35,013 nt of DNA from Actinomadura sp. HBU206391 (GCF_014323665.1 NZ_JABVEB010000056.1:1-35013), one strand, 5' to 3'. Positions 1-6,651 are shown, numbered from the stretch's first letter. The notes: generated from the letters alone by a model not told the origin. Program-made: numbers and translations.

Positions 1-888
1 CCCCGCGTGGGCCAGCGCGTCGCCGATCCGAGGGTCCTCGTCGGCCAATTCCGCCGCGCGGTTCTGTTCAGCGGGGCTGAACTGGCGGTCCACAAAGATC
101 CGGTGCGCTTGGTCGAGCACGGCCTGGTTGTCGCGTTGAAGTTGACGGCCCTCCTCCCCGCTAGTAGTCAGTCTCTCCTCCTCGACAGCCCGCAACGTAG
201 CCAACACAACCCGGTGGTGGTCTCCCTCTCCCACCAGCTCAATGACGTACTTGCGGGTCAGCCCCCCTGGCCCTAGGTACAGCTCAAGGTCGTTGAGCCA
301 CAGCACACACCGCCGCACCGTCGCCGCCTTCGCCACCGCGGCCGCCACACCGTCCCGACTCTCCGGAACGATCAGAATATGGTCGGGCAACACCGCCCGC
401 ATCGCCTCAAAGGCCGCCCGAGTCTTGCCCGCCGTGGAATCCCCTGCCAATAGCACAAACCCGCCACGACCAAGCACACGGCGCAGCTCGACATCCACAT
501 CACGCGGCACATACACCGGCACGCGATCCCCACCAACGCCACGAACTGTCAGCTGACCGTCGTCACCAGCGGCTGGTTCCTGCAGCGGTGCTGGATGCAC
601 CCCTACCGCGATCGGGTCAACGACCTCCCGCACCCGCGGCAACCTCCCACCCGGGACCAACACGCCCTTGGCGACCTCCTTGGCGAGATCGTCACGGGCC
701 TGAATGTTCCTTTTGAACCGCTCCTGCAAGACCCCGGCAAACACCATCGCGATCGGGGCCGCGACGGCGGCGGCGGTCAGCCACCGCCAGTCCTTCACCA
801 CTGCGGCCACCAGCACCGCCGGCGCCGCCGCGAGCACCGCCGCGACTGCAGCCAAAAATCCCAGTCTGGCGATCGGGCTCTTCCGCAC
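1..888 (-). CDS. Membrane-anchored P-loop NTPase (partial, runs off left edge)
   Basis: The reading frame is open from a GTG at 888 to the window edge (296 codons, C-terminus missing). Residues about 10-31 and 37-55 form two hydrophobic segments, followed by a basic stretch, so the protein is probably anchored in the membrane with the rest in the cytoplasm. A Walker A motif, GDSTAGKT, sits at about 149-156, and a hydrophobic Walker B-like strand, CVLWLNDLE, lies about 40 residues later. This layout resembles STAND-type or AAA-like NTPases that occur on actinobacterial integrative elements, but I cannot name the family. The GTG start is forced by an in-frame TAA at 892-894; a weak GGGG run lies upstream. 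It is on the strand opposite to the element's rep-xis-int genes. The biochemical role is unknown. Confidence 0.72.
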   Translation of the reverse strand, partial: MRKSPIARLGFLAAVAAVLAAAPAVLVAAVVKDWRWLTAAAVAAPIAMVFAGVLQERFKRNIQARDDLAKEVAKGVLVPGGRLPRVREVVDPIAVGVHPAPLQEPAAGDDGQLTVRGVGGDRVPVYVPRDVDVELRRVLGRGGFVLLAGDSTAGKTRAAFEAMRAVLPDHILIVPESRDGVAAAVAKAATVRRCVLWLNDLELYLGPGGLTRKYVIELVGEGDHHRVVLATLRAVEEERLTTSGEEGRQLQRDNQAVLDQAHRIFVDRQFSPAEQNRAAELADEDPRIGDALAHAG

Positions 889-1235
889 GCGTTACACCCC
901 ATTCCCGGACTGGCCCTCGCCCCACAGGCTCCCACTCCGCCCCGACATAGAAGGATCAGTCATGCGAATCTGACCCCACCTGGCCAGCGGCCCTATGCAT
1001 CGGGCCGCAGGTCCGCCCGCCTGTCCTCATTGTCTGCGCTTCGCCCCTGGGCTCTGGCTGCTCGGCTTGTCCTGGGCGAAGGCAGGCGGGAGAACAAGGT
1101 TTCCACCTCAGCCTCTGACAGACCTTGTGGCGGCGGGCTGGATCGGCCATCCCGGAGCCTGAGGCCCCGCCGGAGGCGTTTTCCAAGCACCGCGTTGTGC
1201 AAGGATGGGCTTTGTGTTGCTGACGCGAAAGGACG
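889..1235. other. Intergenic region between divergent genes
   Basis: This 347-base gap separates the leftward NTPase gene from the rightward small gene at 1236. Apart from the short leader ORF at 892-963 I see no gene, tRNA or clear promoter hexamers. It should contain divergent promoters for both sides. Confidence 0.5.
892..963 (-). other. Short upstream ORF in frame with the NTPase gene
   Basis: A 23-codon ATG ORF ends with TAA one codon before the GTG start of the NTPase gene and is in the same frame. It may be a leader that couples translation, or the frame may simply be open by chance. There is no good ribosome binding site before the ATG at 963. Confidence 0.2.
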
Positions 1236-1619
1236 ATGCCGCGTAGACGGCCGGCTCAGCTACGTGCTGACATCCGTTTCCGGGCGTACCGCGATCGTCG
1301 ACGGAGAATGTTTGGCTCTCGATCTGTCCTGTCCGGATTTACTGACCTGTCTCCACATGGACGGCTCGTCGTGGCCAGGCTCCAATACGAACGGGACTGG
1401 CGTGGTACGGCCACTGAAGCTCTGAGTGGCTGGTCCTCCTGGGTCCACAGTCCGTACCGCCGACTCTACGATCCGAAGTATCCGGGCTGCGGGTATTGGG
1501 GCTGTTGTCCTGATCCAGCAGAGGTGCGTGAGGCGTTGGAAGTGATCGCCCTTGCTCTGCCGCGGCGGGATGCTCGGCGGTTTCGGAAGTTGCTCGCTGC
1601 GCTAGACGACCTGTGGTGA
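1236..1619 (+). CDS. Conserved small protein of unknown function on the integrative element
   Basis: The gene encodes 127 residues, strongly basic at the N-terminus. The second half has a distinctive YPGCGYWGCCPDPAEV stretch followed by a helical tail rich in Arg and Leu ending in LAALDDLW. I recall similar Cys/Trp/Pro-containing small proteins near rep and xis genes of actinobacterial plasmids and AICEs, but no function is known to me. AAAGGA lies just before the ATG. The stop codon overlaps the next small ORF by GTGA, suggesting translational coupling. The region around residues 70-127 is the better conserved-looking part; the exact start is less certain. Confidence 0.6.
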   Translation: MPRRRPAQLRADIRFRAYRDRRRRMFGSRSVLSGFTDLSPHGRLVVARLQYERDWRGTATEALSGWSSWVHSPYRRLYDPKYPGCGYWGCCPDPAEVREALEVIALALPRRDARRFRKLLAALDDLW

Positions 1620-1744
1620 GGGCCATCGGCAGGGCTGTCCTGGTGACGGTGCTGCTGGAGCTGGATACTGCGATGACCGTCGCGGTGTGGGTCGCTCGCT
1701 ACGGCACGGCTGGAGGGACCGGCGCCCACGCCGCACGCCCGTAG
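1616..1744 (+). CDS. Possible 42-residue membrane peptide
   Basis: A GTG-initiated frame overlaps the stop of the preceding gene by four bases (GTGA at 1616-1619) and runs to TAG at 1742-1744. The product has a hydrophobic core of about 25 residues, so a single membrane span is plausible. The overlap and position favour a real gene, while the short length and lack of a recognised family argue for caution. Its stop codon lies within a hairpin (1733-1751). Confidence 0.3.
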   Translation: MRAIGRAVLVTVLLELDTAMTVAVWVARYGTAGGTGAHAARP

Positions 1745-1786
1745 GGCGTGCCGGAGCGGGCGGCCTGCGGCGCCGTGAGGCGCCGC
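1733..1786 (+). terminator. Two tandem perfect hairpins
   Basis: GCACGCCC-gta-GGGCGTGC (1733-1751) is followed after 15 bases by GCGGCGCC-gtga-GGCGCCGC (1767-1786). Both are perfect 8-bp stems with tiny loops. They follow the small ORFs and precede the rep fragment. There is no U-tract, so termination is likely but unproven; an origin-type structure is an alternative, given the nearby rep remnant. Confidence 0.45.
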
Positions 1787-1987
1787 TACCTTGATCTACA
1801 AGAGACTACTTCGGCAGCGTGGAGCGTTTATTACGATGGGGCGAGCGACGTCCACAGCGATCCACATCCGTCCACTGACCTGCTGCTGAGTCGCTGCGCC
1901 GTCCAAATCCGTCCACGGCCATTGTTAGCACGGGCGTTAGCAAGCTCCGCCACTCCGCAAGGCAGATGCACCGCGCATCGTTCCGGA

Positions 1988-2302
1988 GTGCTGGCCGAAC
2001 TGCGGCTCGCCGAGTGGGCCCACATGCTCGGCTTCCGCGGCCACTTCTCCACCAAATCCCGCCGCTACTCCACCACCCTCAGCGCACTCCGAGCCGCCCG
2101 GCTCGACCACAACCAGCGCGAACACCACATCACCACCGGACGCCTGCCCTTCGACGACGAGGACCAGGTGCTCGTCATCACCGACTGGCGCTACCTCGGT
2201 CAAGGCATGAGTCCCGGCGAAGTGATCCTCACCGCCGCCCTGACCGGCCAGCCACTGCCACCGCTTGATCCATTTGTCACGGCTCAAGGGAGCGCAGCTT
2301 GA
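1988..2302 (+). pseudogene. C-terminal remnant of a RepSA-type replication initiator
   Basis: The downstream part of an open frame (1748-2302) encodes a stretch typical of the C-terminus of pSAM2/RepSA-family initiators: the WAHMLGFRGHFSTKSRRYS block at about 2012-2068, then a helical region and a WRYLGQGMSPGEVILTAAL block. Those initiators are normally about 400-600 residues and start rolling-circle replication of the excised element. Here only about the last 100 residues are present. The upstream part of the frame (1748 to about 1987) does not look like Rep and contains short repeats. The gene is thus 5'-truncated and presumably inactive. Its TGA overlaps the xis start, as in intact AICEs where rep, xis and int are consecutive. 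Confidence 0.75.
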
Positions 2303-2478
2303 CCGATCTCGTTCTGACCGTTGACGAGGCCGCCGAACGGCTTCGAGTCAGCCGCTGGTCCGTCTACAACCTGATCCGCTCTAACCAACTCCGCACGGTC
2401 AAGATCGGCCGTCGCCGTCTCGTTCCGGTCGCCGCACTTGACGAGTTTCTTGCCCGGTCCATGGAGGTAGCCGCCTGA
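2299..2478 (+). CDS. xis: Excisionase, MerR-like helix-turn-helix (Xis)
   Basis: This 59-residue protein has the helix-turn-helix signature of AICE excisionases: LTVDEAAERLRVSRWSVYNL, then a short wing ending in KIGRRRLVP. Such proteins bind arm sites and direct the integrase toward excision. The TTG start at 2299 is chosen because AAGGGAG lies eight bases upstream (2286-2292) and the frame then ends with TGA in an ATGA overlap with the integrase. It also overlaps the rep remnant by TTGA. The gene looks intact, which is notable because the adjacent rep is truncated. Confidence 0.88.
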   Translation: MTDLVLTVDEAAERLRVSRWSVYNLIRSNQLRTVKIGRRRLVPVAALDEFLARSMEVAA

Positions 2479-3821
2479 TGACCGCTACCGCGCCCACCCC
2501 CGAGCCCGAAGACCGAAAGCCGCGCAAGAGCCGGCGGAAGCGGGGCAACGGCGAGGGGAGCATCTGGCTCCGCAAGGACGGACGTTATGGCTTCGCGGCG
2601 TATGCGCTCACGACAGCGGGCACTCTCAAGCGTGTCCAGGGTTACGCCCGGTCGCACGAGGAAGCCCGTAAGAAGCTGACCGAGCTCCTGAGTCAGGTCG
2701 ACCAAGGCATCCCGGTGGCCTCGGAGAGTTGGACGGTGGAGCAGTACCTCACGTACTGGCTCAAACACGTGGTCAGCGTCGAGCGGCGTCCCAAGACCTA
2801 CCAGGGATACGAGAGCGCTATCCGGCGGCATCTGATCCCGGAACTCGGTAAGAAGCGGCTCGGGAAGCTGGCGGCCCGTGACGTCCGGCTGGCGATCACC
2901 CGTATCCGGGAGGCGTGCCAGTGCTGCCGCAACGGCTGGGACGCCTGCCGTGAAGAGCCGCGCTGCTGTGCTCTCAGAGGCGGCCAGTGCTGCGAATCAC
3001 GGTTGTCGGTGCGCATGATCCAGTCGGTCCACGCCGTTCTACGGAATGCGCTCCAAACCGCCGTGCGGGAGGAGATCATTCCGCGCAACGTGGCCAAGCT
3101 CGTCACGGTGACCACGCCCAAGTACAAGGTGAACCGCGGGCTCACGGCGGAGCAGGCGCGCGTGGTCCTCAAGGCAGCCAGAGACGAAAGGCTTTACGCG
3201 CTGTACGTTCTGGCGCTGTGTCTTGGCCTGCGGCGTGGCGAACTCCTTGGGCTGCGGTGGGAGGACGTAAACCTCACCTCGTGCCGGGCCTGCGTTGAAG
3301 AGGACGGCGGCAAGGTCGGTCAGCCCTGCCAGCGCTGCGGGGACAGCGGGGTCGAGAGTGCGACCCTGGAAGTGGTCCAGACCCTCCAGCGGATCGGGGG
3401 AGCGCTGCGATTCGTGCCGCCCAAGACCGACGACTCAGAGCGGACTGTCCCGCTGCCCACGCTGTGCATCATGGCGCTTTGCGAGCACAAGGAGAGGCAG
3501 AACGCCGAACGCTCAGAGGCATGGCCGGACTGGCAGGATCACGGACTCGTCTTCCCGTCCCGGATCGGCACCCCGATGGAGCCGGACAACCTGCGCCGTA
3601 GCTGGGGCCGTATCCGGGAGGTTGCCGGACTCGGTGGCATGCGGTTCCACGACATGCGCCACACCTGCGTCTCACTGCTCTTGGCACTGGGTGTGCCGCC
3701 CCACGTCGTCCGAGAGATCGTCGGCCACAGTGACATCGAGGTCACCATGACGATCTACGCTCATGCGGCACTGGATGAGAAACGGGCGGCGCTGCGGAAG
3801 CTGGGGGATGCCCTCGGCTGA
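2478..3821 (+). CDS. int: Tyrosine recombinase / site-specific integrase (pSAM2 type)
   Basis: This 447-residue integrase catalyses recombination between the element's attP and a tRNA-gene attB. It has a basic N-terminal arm-binding region (residues 1-60), a SAM-like core-binding domain (about 85-200) and a catalytic domain with Arg252, the H391-x-x-R394 box, His417 and Tyr427, so all key residues are present. A likely beta-strand Lys is K316. Two cysteine-rich inserts, at about 147-172 and 269-288 (the latter a CxxC...CxxC pair), recall zinc knuckles and are shared by many AICE integrases. Start ATG overlaps the xis stop. A strong terminator and an att core lie directly downstream, the usual AICE order. 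I expect it to be functional. Confidence 0.95.
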   Translation: MTATAPTPEPEDRKPRKSRRKRGNGEGSIWLRKDGRYGFAAYALTTAGTLKRVQGYARSHEEARKKLTELLSQVDQGIPVASESWTVEQYLTYWLKHVVSVERRPKTYQGYESAIRRHLIPELGKKRLGKLAARDVRLAITRIREACQCCRNGWDACREEPRCCALRGGQCCESRLSVRMIQSVHAVLRNALQTAVREEIIPRNVAKLVTVTTPKYKVNRGLTAEQARVVLKAARDERLYALYVLALCLGLRRGELLGLRWEDVNLTSCRACVEEDGGKVGQPCQRCGDSGVESATLEVVQTLQRIGGALRFVPPKTDDSERTVPLPTLCIMALCEHKERQNAERSEAWPDWQDHGLVFPSRIGTPMEPDNLRRSWGRIREVAGLGGMRFHDMRHTCVSLLLALGVPPHVVREIVGHSDIEVTMTIYAHAALDEKRAALRKLGDALG

Positions 3822-3836
3822 TGCCGTTGCTGTCAA

Positions 3837-3869
3837 AAAGACCCCGGGCGATCTTCGCTCGGGGTCTTT
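3837..3869 (+). terminator. Bidirectional intrinsic terminator after int
   Basis: AAAGACCCCG (3837-3846) pairs with CGGGGTCTTT (3860-3869), with an inner GCGA/TCGC stem, flanked by A and T runs. It ends int transcription. Its flanks resemble those of the tRNA-Phe terminator at 6305-6338, so it probably derives from a tRNA-Phe downstream region captured in the att arm. Confidence 0.9.
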
Positions 3870-3884
3870 CGGCTGTTCAAAGGC

Positions 3885-3928
3885 GGTGGGCAGGGGCGGG
3901 GTCGAACCGCCGACCTTCCGCTTTTCAG
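3885..3928 (-). repeat. att core: 44-bp copy of the tRNA-Phe 3' half
   Basis: The 44 bases are identical to 6352-6395, which is the tRNA-Phe gene from the anticodon loop to just past the discriminator base. The sequence to the right (3929 on) does not continue the tRNA, so this is an attachment site rather than a tRNA gene. It marks the junction between the int-bearing element on the left and the mini-island on the right. Confidence 0.93.
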
Positions 3929-4344
3929 AAGTAGCAACCGCCCTGTTCACGGGACGCTCGCCGAGGTGGACGGTGCTTCACGGCTGTGACTGGTGCCGTG
4001 TGTGTGGGGCTGTTGTCGTCAGGACTGTCGTCAGCTTCGTCGGTGCTGCCCTCGGCCTTTGAGCCGTCGTACGTGCCGTTGGTGCTGTCCGGCTTAACGT
4101 CGCTGGGCGTGGTCGACGGGCAGCGGTCGTGGGTCGGCTTGACGGCGGCGCTGGTGACCCGGTTCAGGTCAGTCAGCACGCGCGGCTGTCGTGCTGCCGG
4201 TTTCCGTACTCGCTCACTGTGATTTGAGATCGTCTGGTCGTGTGGCTCCCACGAACTCATCCTGTTGGCGAGCCCTTAATCAGTGGAGATGTCCGATTGG
4301 GCCGCTCTAGAGTCCTCAAGGGTCGGTGATATGGCGGAGGTCCT
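3929..4344. other. Gap at the left end of the mini-island
   Basis: This 416-base stretch holds overlapping open frames on both strands (3925-4260 minus, 3986-4222 plus), but neither has a recognised domain or good start site. It may be decayed gene sequence. The only clear signal is GGAGG at 4335-4339, serving the gene at 4345. Confidence 0.45.
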
Positions 4345-4680
4345 GTGGCACTGGCAAGGAAGGGATCACGACGGATATCCGTCGGCGATGCCGAGTTTCG
4401 TTGGAAGGTACACGGTCGGCCAACGTACTGCCAGGCGATGGGATGGTCTCCGCTGACCTTCGCCGTACAGCAGGTCTGCGGGCCCGGCGCTCGCTTGGTG
4501 GTCTCCCTGCCGTGTGCTCACCCGAGCAACTGTTTGGGGCTCCCGGCTGGAGTCGTCCTCCCCCGGACCGTCACTACCGCGATCACTGCGGCGATGGGCC
4601 GGGGATGGCAACCGTCGAAACCGGGGCCAGAGTTCAGGTTGGAACTGGATGATTCAGCGGCGCTAAAGATCGACGTCTGA
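4345..4680 (+). CDS. Conserved hypothetical small protein (about 111 residues)
   Basis: The GTG start at 4345 has GGAGG five bases upstream. The product begins ALARKGSRRISVGDAEFRWK and continues with a PTYC-x6-SPLTFAV block, a LVVSLP strand, a central V-T-x-A-I-T-A-A-M helix and a GWQPSKPGP motif near the C-terminus. This pattern recurs in a family of small actinobacterial proteins of unknown function, often near mobile elements or toxin-like genes. I infer a compact alpha/beta fold in the cytoplasm with no signal peptide. Function is unknown; an immunity-type role would be a guess. Confidence 0.72.
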   Translation: MALARKGSRRISVGDAEFRWKVHGRPTYCQAMGWSPLTFAVQQVCGPGARLVVSLPCAHPSNCLGLPAGVVLPRTVTTAITAAMGRGWQPSKPGPEFRLELDDSAALKIDV

Positions 4681-4823
4681 GGACACGGATCCGGAGGGCG
4701 CTTCCCCGATCTTGCTCAATCATGCCGCTGGGCTGCTGCCGAACGCCGTTGTCTTCTTGCCCAGCGCCATTCCGAGTATGTTCCGGCTCTTGGTCGGATA
4801 CTCCGTGGGACACTTGCCCTGTG

Positions 4824-5258
4824 ATGGCTTCCGCAACACGCAAGATTTTGGCGGTGAAGCCGGGCGAAACGTGGTTGGTGCTGGTGGATGGTGAGTGGGC
4901 CTTCGACGCTCCTCCACAGCACTCTGCTGTTCCCCTCGCTCGGTCCCGCATGTGGTTGTTGCCCCTGCTGCAGAGGTCGCGTGACGAGGTGGAGGCGGAG
5001 GCTCGGGAACTGCTGAGACCTGGTGACCCAGACCTTGGTGAGGCGTTGGCCAAGGTGGTTGAGATGGGGCTGTGTGCCTGGTCGGATCACTGGATTGCCA
5101 GTGCGTTGAATTGGATGGTCGCTTCAGAGAGTGAACGCTTCGCCGATCGCCTACATGAGATCGCCCAAGGGCAGGCCAAGGCGGCTTCTCAAGCCACGCA
5201 GCACACTGCAAAGAGGCTATTGAAGCGGCAGGAGCTCTGGTTTTCGGGAAACCCCTGA
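4824..5258 (+). CDS. Hypothetical protein (144 residues) of the mini-island
   Basis: I chose the ATG at 4824 (a GTG directly before it is possible) because the sequence before it, although open, is Cys/Pro-rich and non-protein-like. The product starts MASATRKILAVKPGETW, has a short beta-rich N-terminus, then amphipathic helices (residues about 45-130) including LNWMVASESERFADRLHEIA, and ends in a basic tail. No membrane segment, signal or known motif is visible. It lies about 140 bases downstream of the previous gene on the same strand, so the two may be co-transcribed. Function unknown. Confidence 0.55.
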   Translation: MASATRKILAVKPGETWLVLVDGEWAFDAPPQHSAVPLARSRMWLLPLLQRSRDEVEAEARELLRPGDPDLGEALAKVVEMGLCAWSDHWIASALNWMVASESERFADRLHEIAQGQAKAASQATQHTAKRLLKRQELWFSGNP

Positions 5259-5526
5259 CACCTGGCTTGCAAAGTCGACCTCAGGCCAAATTCCTGACCT
5301 GCCAACACGCTGGCCTCGGTACCAACGGATCATTTGCCCGTCACAAGGAACTGCGCGATAGTCTTCCCCCGTCGCAGGGCACTGAGAGCGAAGGATTCAA
5401 CTAGGTAGCGCATCGGTGCATCGTAGATCGTGACCACCAGCGCTCGCGTGGTGCCCAATCCCCGTGACCTCCGGAGCGTGCGGCGTAGCCTTTCCCCAAC
5501 GGCCGCAGCCCGTCACGAAGTGTTGA

Positions 5527-5772
5527 TCATGGCCATTCAATGCGGAGCACGTGCACCTCGCGTCGTTCTTCGAGGACAAGGTATGTGGCGAGCCCGCGTT
5601 CGCCGAAGGCGTGCGTGAGCATGTTGCCCCTGGGATTGGCAGGGTTGAACGGCTGCCCGCTCCAAGGCGCCGTCTCCAGCAAGGTGAACAACTCGGCGAT
5701 TGGGCGTAGAGCTCCCTCGGGGACCGCGTTGATCTGTTCCTCAGCGACCCGGTCCAAGCTGAGCCGGTACAC
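5527..5772 (-). CDS. RelE/ParE-like toxin of a toxin-antitoxin pair
   Basis: The 81-residue product starts at a GTG directly after the antitoxin stop codon (TAG at 5775-5773, GTG at 5772-5770). Its size, a YRLSLDRVAEEQI opening helix, a central PRGNMLTHAFGERGLATYLV strand region and a C-terminal VHVLRIEW strand fit the RelE/ParE fold, whose members cut mRNA on the ribosome or block gyrase. The active-site residues of RelE are not clearly identifiable, so the biochemical target is unknown. The immediate adjacency to a DUF6247 protein is the strongest support: these are regularly paired in actinobacteria. Confidence 0.7.
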   Translation of the reverse strand: MYRLSLDRVAEEQINAVPEGALRPIAELFTLLETAPWSGQPFNPANPRGNMLTHAFGERGLATYLVLEERREVHVLRIEWP

Positions 5773-6105
5773 CTACCGTCCGTTCTCGCGCTCAGTGAGG
5801 AGCTCACGCCACGGCCTTCCCGCAGGGACAGCCTCCCCAGCGGCGATCTGACCGGCGCGGGCGTGCATCCGCCGACGCCCTTCGGGGTCGTGTGCCGAGT
5901 CGCAAGCGGAGATCCACCAGCGATGTACGAAGTCGTTCAGCACTCCGAGGTCGAGGTTCACCCGGACCTCATCGAGCACCGCTTTGAGCCCGGCGTCGAA
6001 AGCTTCGCGGTCTTGGGGCACCACCAGGGCGGCCCGGATGGCTCGCAGACTCTTGGCCGGCTCGGGTGCGCTGCCAGGAGTGAAGTCGTGTGGTTGTGCG
6101 GTCAT
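5773..6105 (-). CDS. DUF6247 family antitoxin
   Basis: The 110-residue product begins MTAQPHDFTPGSAPEPA. A strong GGAGGAGG lies 5-12 bases upstream of the ATG at 6105, which is preferred to the longer frame beginning at 6129. The middle contains the family's typical blocks: IRAALVVPQDREAFDAGL, a second helix, and FVHRWWISACDSAH-x-P-E-G, followed by a short acidic/basic tail. DUF6247 proteins are small alpha-helical proteins usually encoded just before a RelE-like toxin and act as the antitoxin by inference. It stops one base before the toxin start, so the two are translated together. Confidence 0.78.
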   Translation of the reverse strand: MTAQPHDFTPGSAPEPAKSLRAIRAALVVPQDREAFDAGLKAVLDEVRVNLDLGVLNDFVHRWWISACDSAHDPEGRRRMHARAGQIAAGEAVPAGRPWRELLTERENGR

Positions 6106-6261
6106 CCTGGGCCTCCTCCCACTCCCCAAAGCCTACAGAGGTCGCCCGACACGCTCCCGCGAATCGCCAGCCTGGGAAGCCGGAGAAGGTGACAGCTACG
6201 AGGCACATCGAAGCCGGACCTGGTGGCGAGACGGCCTCAGCTCGTGATCAGCATGGTCGTA

Positions 6262-6286
6262 GACGGTTGCACAAACTGCGACCGTC
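6262..6286. promoter_or_regulatory. Inverted repeat beside the tRNA-Phe att site
   Basis: GACGGTTGCA and TGCGACCGTC (6262-6286) form a 10-bp inverted repeat with one G-T position and a CAAAC loop. It lies between the toxin-antitoxin start and the tRNA terminator. It could be an arm-type recombination site or an operator; no second copy is seen near the left att. Confidence 0.35.
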
Positions 6287-6304
6287 CGCCGTACGTTGTC
6301 GTCA

Positions 6305-6338
6305 AAAACGCCCCGGGCCTGTGGCTCCGGGGCGTTTT
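6305..6338 (-). terminator. tRNA-Phe terminator
   Basis: AAAACGCCCCGG (6305-6316) pairs with CCGGGGCGTTTT (6327-6338), a perfect 12-bp stem. Read on the minus strand it follows tRNA-Phe and ends in a run of T. The symmetry makes it effective on both strands. Confidence 0.92.
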
Positions 6339-6351
6339 GGCTGTTCAGAGA

Positions 6352-6395
6352 GGTGGGCAGGGGCGGGGTCGAACCGCCGACCTTCCGCTTTTCAG
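6352..6395 (-). repeat. att core inside tRNA-Phe (right copy)
   Basis: This is the right copy of the 44-bp direct repeat. It covers the tRNA from the anticodon loop through the 3' end. Integration here restores an intact tRNA gene, the normal outcome for AICE insertion. Confidence 0.93.
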
Positions 6396-6427
6396 GCGGA
6401 CGCTCGTACCGACTGAGCTACCTGCCC
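6354..6427 (-). tRNA. tRNA-Phe (GAA)
   Basis: The minus strand folds into a complete cloverleaf: acceptor GGGCAGG/CCTGCCC with discriminator A, D-arm GCTC/GAGC, anticodon stem TCCGC/GCGGA with loop CTGAAAA (anticodon GAA), and T-arm GGCGG/CCGCC with TTCGACC loop. CCA is not encoded. The 3' part doubles as the integration site of the elements to the left. Confidence 0.97.
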
Positions 6428-6451
6428 TCAAGGGCGCTGATGCGCCTTCAG

Positions 6452-6526
6452 CGGTCCTGACGGGATTTGAACCCGCGGCCTCCACCTTGACAGGGTGGCG
6501 AGCACTCCTAGCTGCTCCACAGGACC
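6452..6526 (-). tRNA. tRNA-Asp (GUC)
   Basis: The cloverleaf has acceptor GGTCCTG/CAGGACC with discriminator G, an anticodon stem CCACC/GGTGG with loop CTGTCAA (anticodon GTC), and a T-arm CGCGGGTTCAAATCCCG. CCA is not encoded. It lies 24 bases before tRNA-Phe on the same strand, so both come from one transcript. Confidence 0.97.
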
Positions 6527-6593
6527 TTGCGTGCCGAGACCGTGGCCCCGGCTGTGGCCCCGCCGGTCATCCCCGGCTTGGGCAACGTCCGAA

Positions 6594-6623
6594 AGCATAG
6601 GCGATCGGTGGGACATGCGCCAA
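6594..6623 (-). promoter_or_regulatory. Probable promoter of the tRNA-Asp/tRNA-Phe operon
   Basis: On the minus strand TTGGCG (6623-6618) and TATGCT (6599-6594) are separated by 18 bases, a reasonable vegetative sigma pattern. The -10 lies about 68 bases before tRNA-Asp. Confidence 0.45.
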
Positions 6624-6651
6624 CTCGATACCGCCGGCCCGGTATCGCCGC

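Larger units (their letters stand above)
1..3928 (+). mobile_element. Right-hand part of a tRNA-Phe-specific integrative element (AICE-like, degraded)
   Basis: Rep remnant, xis and int occur in AICE order and int abuts a 44-bp tRNA-Phe core (3885-3928). The left end and distal att copy lie outside the window. No FtsK/TraB-like translocase or Spd genes are seen in this part, and rep is truncated, so the element is probably unable to replicate by itself, though its xis and int look intact. Confidence 0.7.
3885..6395. mobile_element. Integrase-less mini-island bounded by tRNA-Phe att repeats
   Basis: About 2.5 kb lies between two direct 44-bp att cores. It carries two plus-strand unknown genes and a minus-strand toxin-antitoxin pair but no recombinase. 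Direct att repeats on both sides mean the neighbouring integrase could in principle excise it in trans, or together with the left element. It may be an accreted second element or the residue of a larger one. Confidence 0.65.

Noticed and set aside
595..1425. 276-codon plus-strand frame at the left end
   Set aside because: It runs antisense to the NTPase gene and then across a gap, and its translation is His/Arg/Pro-rich without motif.
3885..3928. A second tRNA-Phe gene
   Set aside because: Only the 3' half is present; the sequence past 3928 does not complete the acceptor, D and anticodon stems.
3925..4260. 111-codon minus-strand frame next to the left att core
   Set aside because: It begins inside a low-information region, has no ribosome binding site or domain, and ends within the att repeat. 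It may be decayed sequence, so it was not called.
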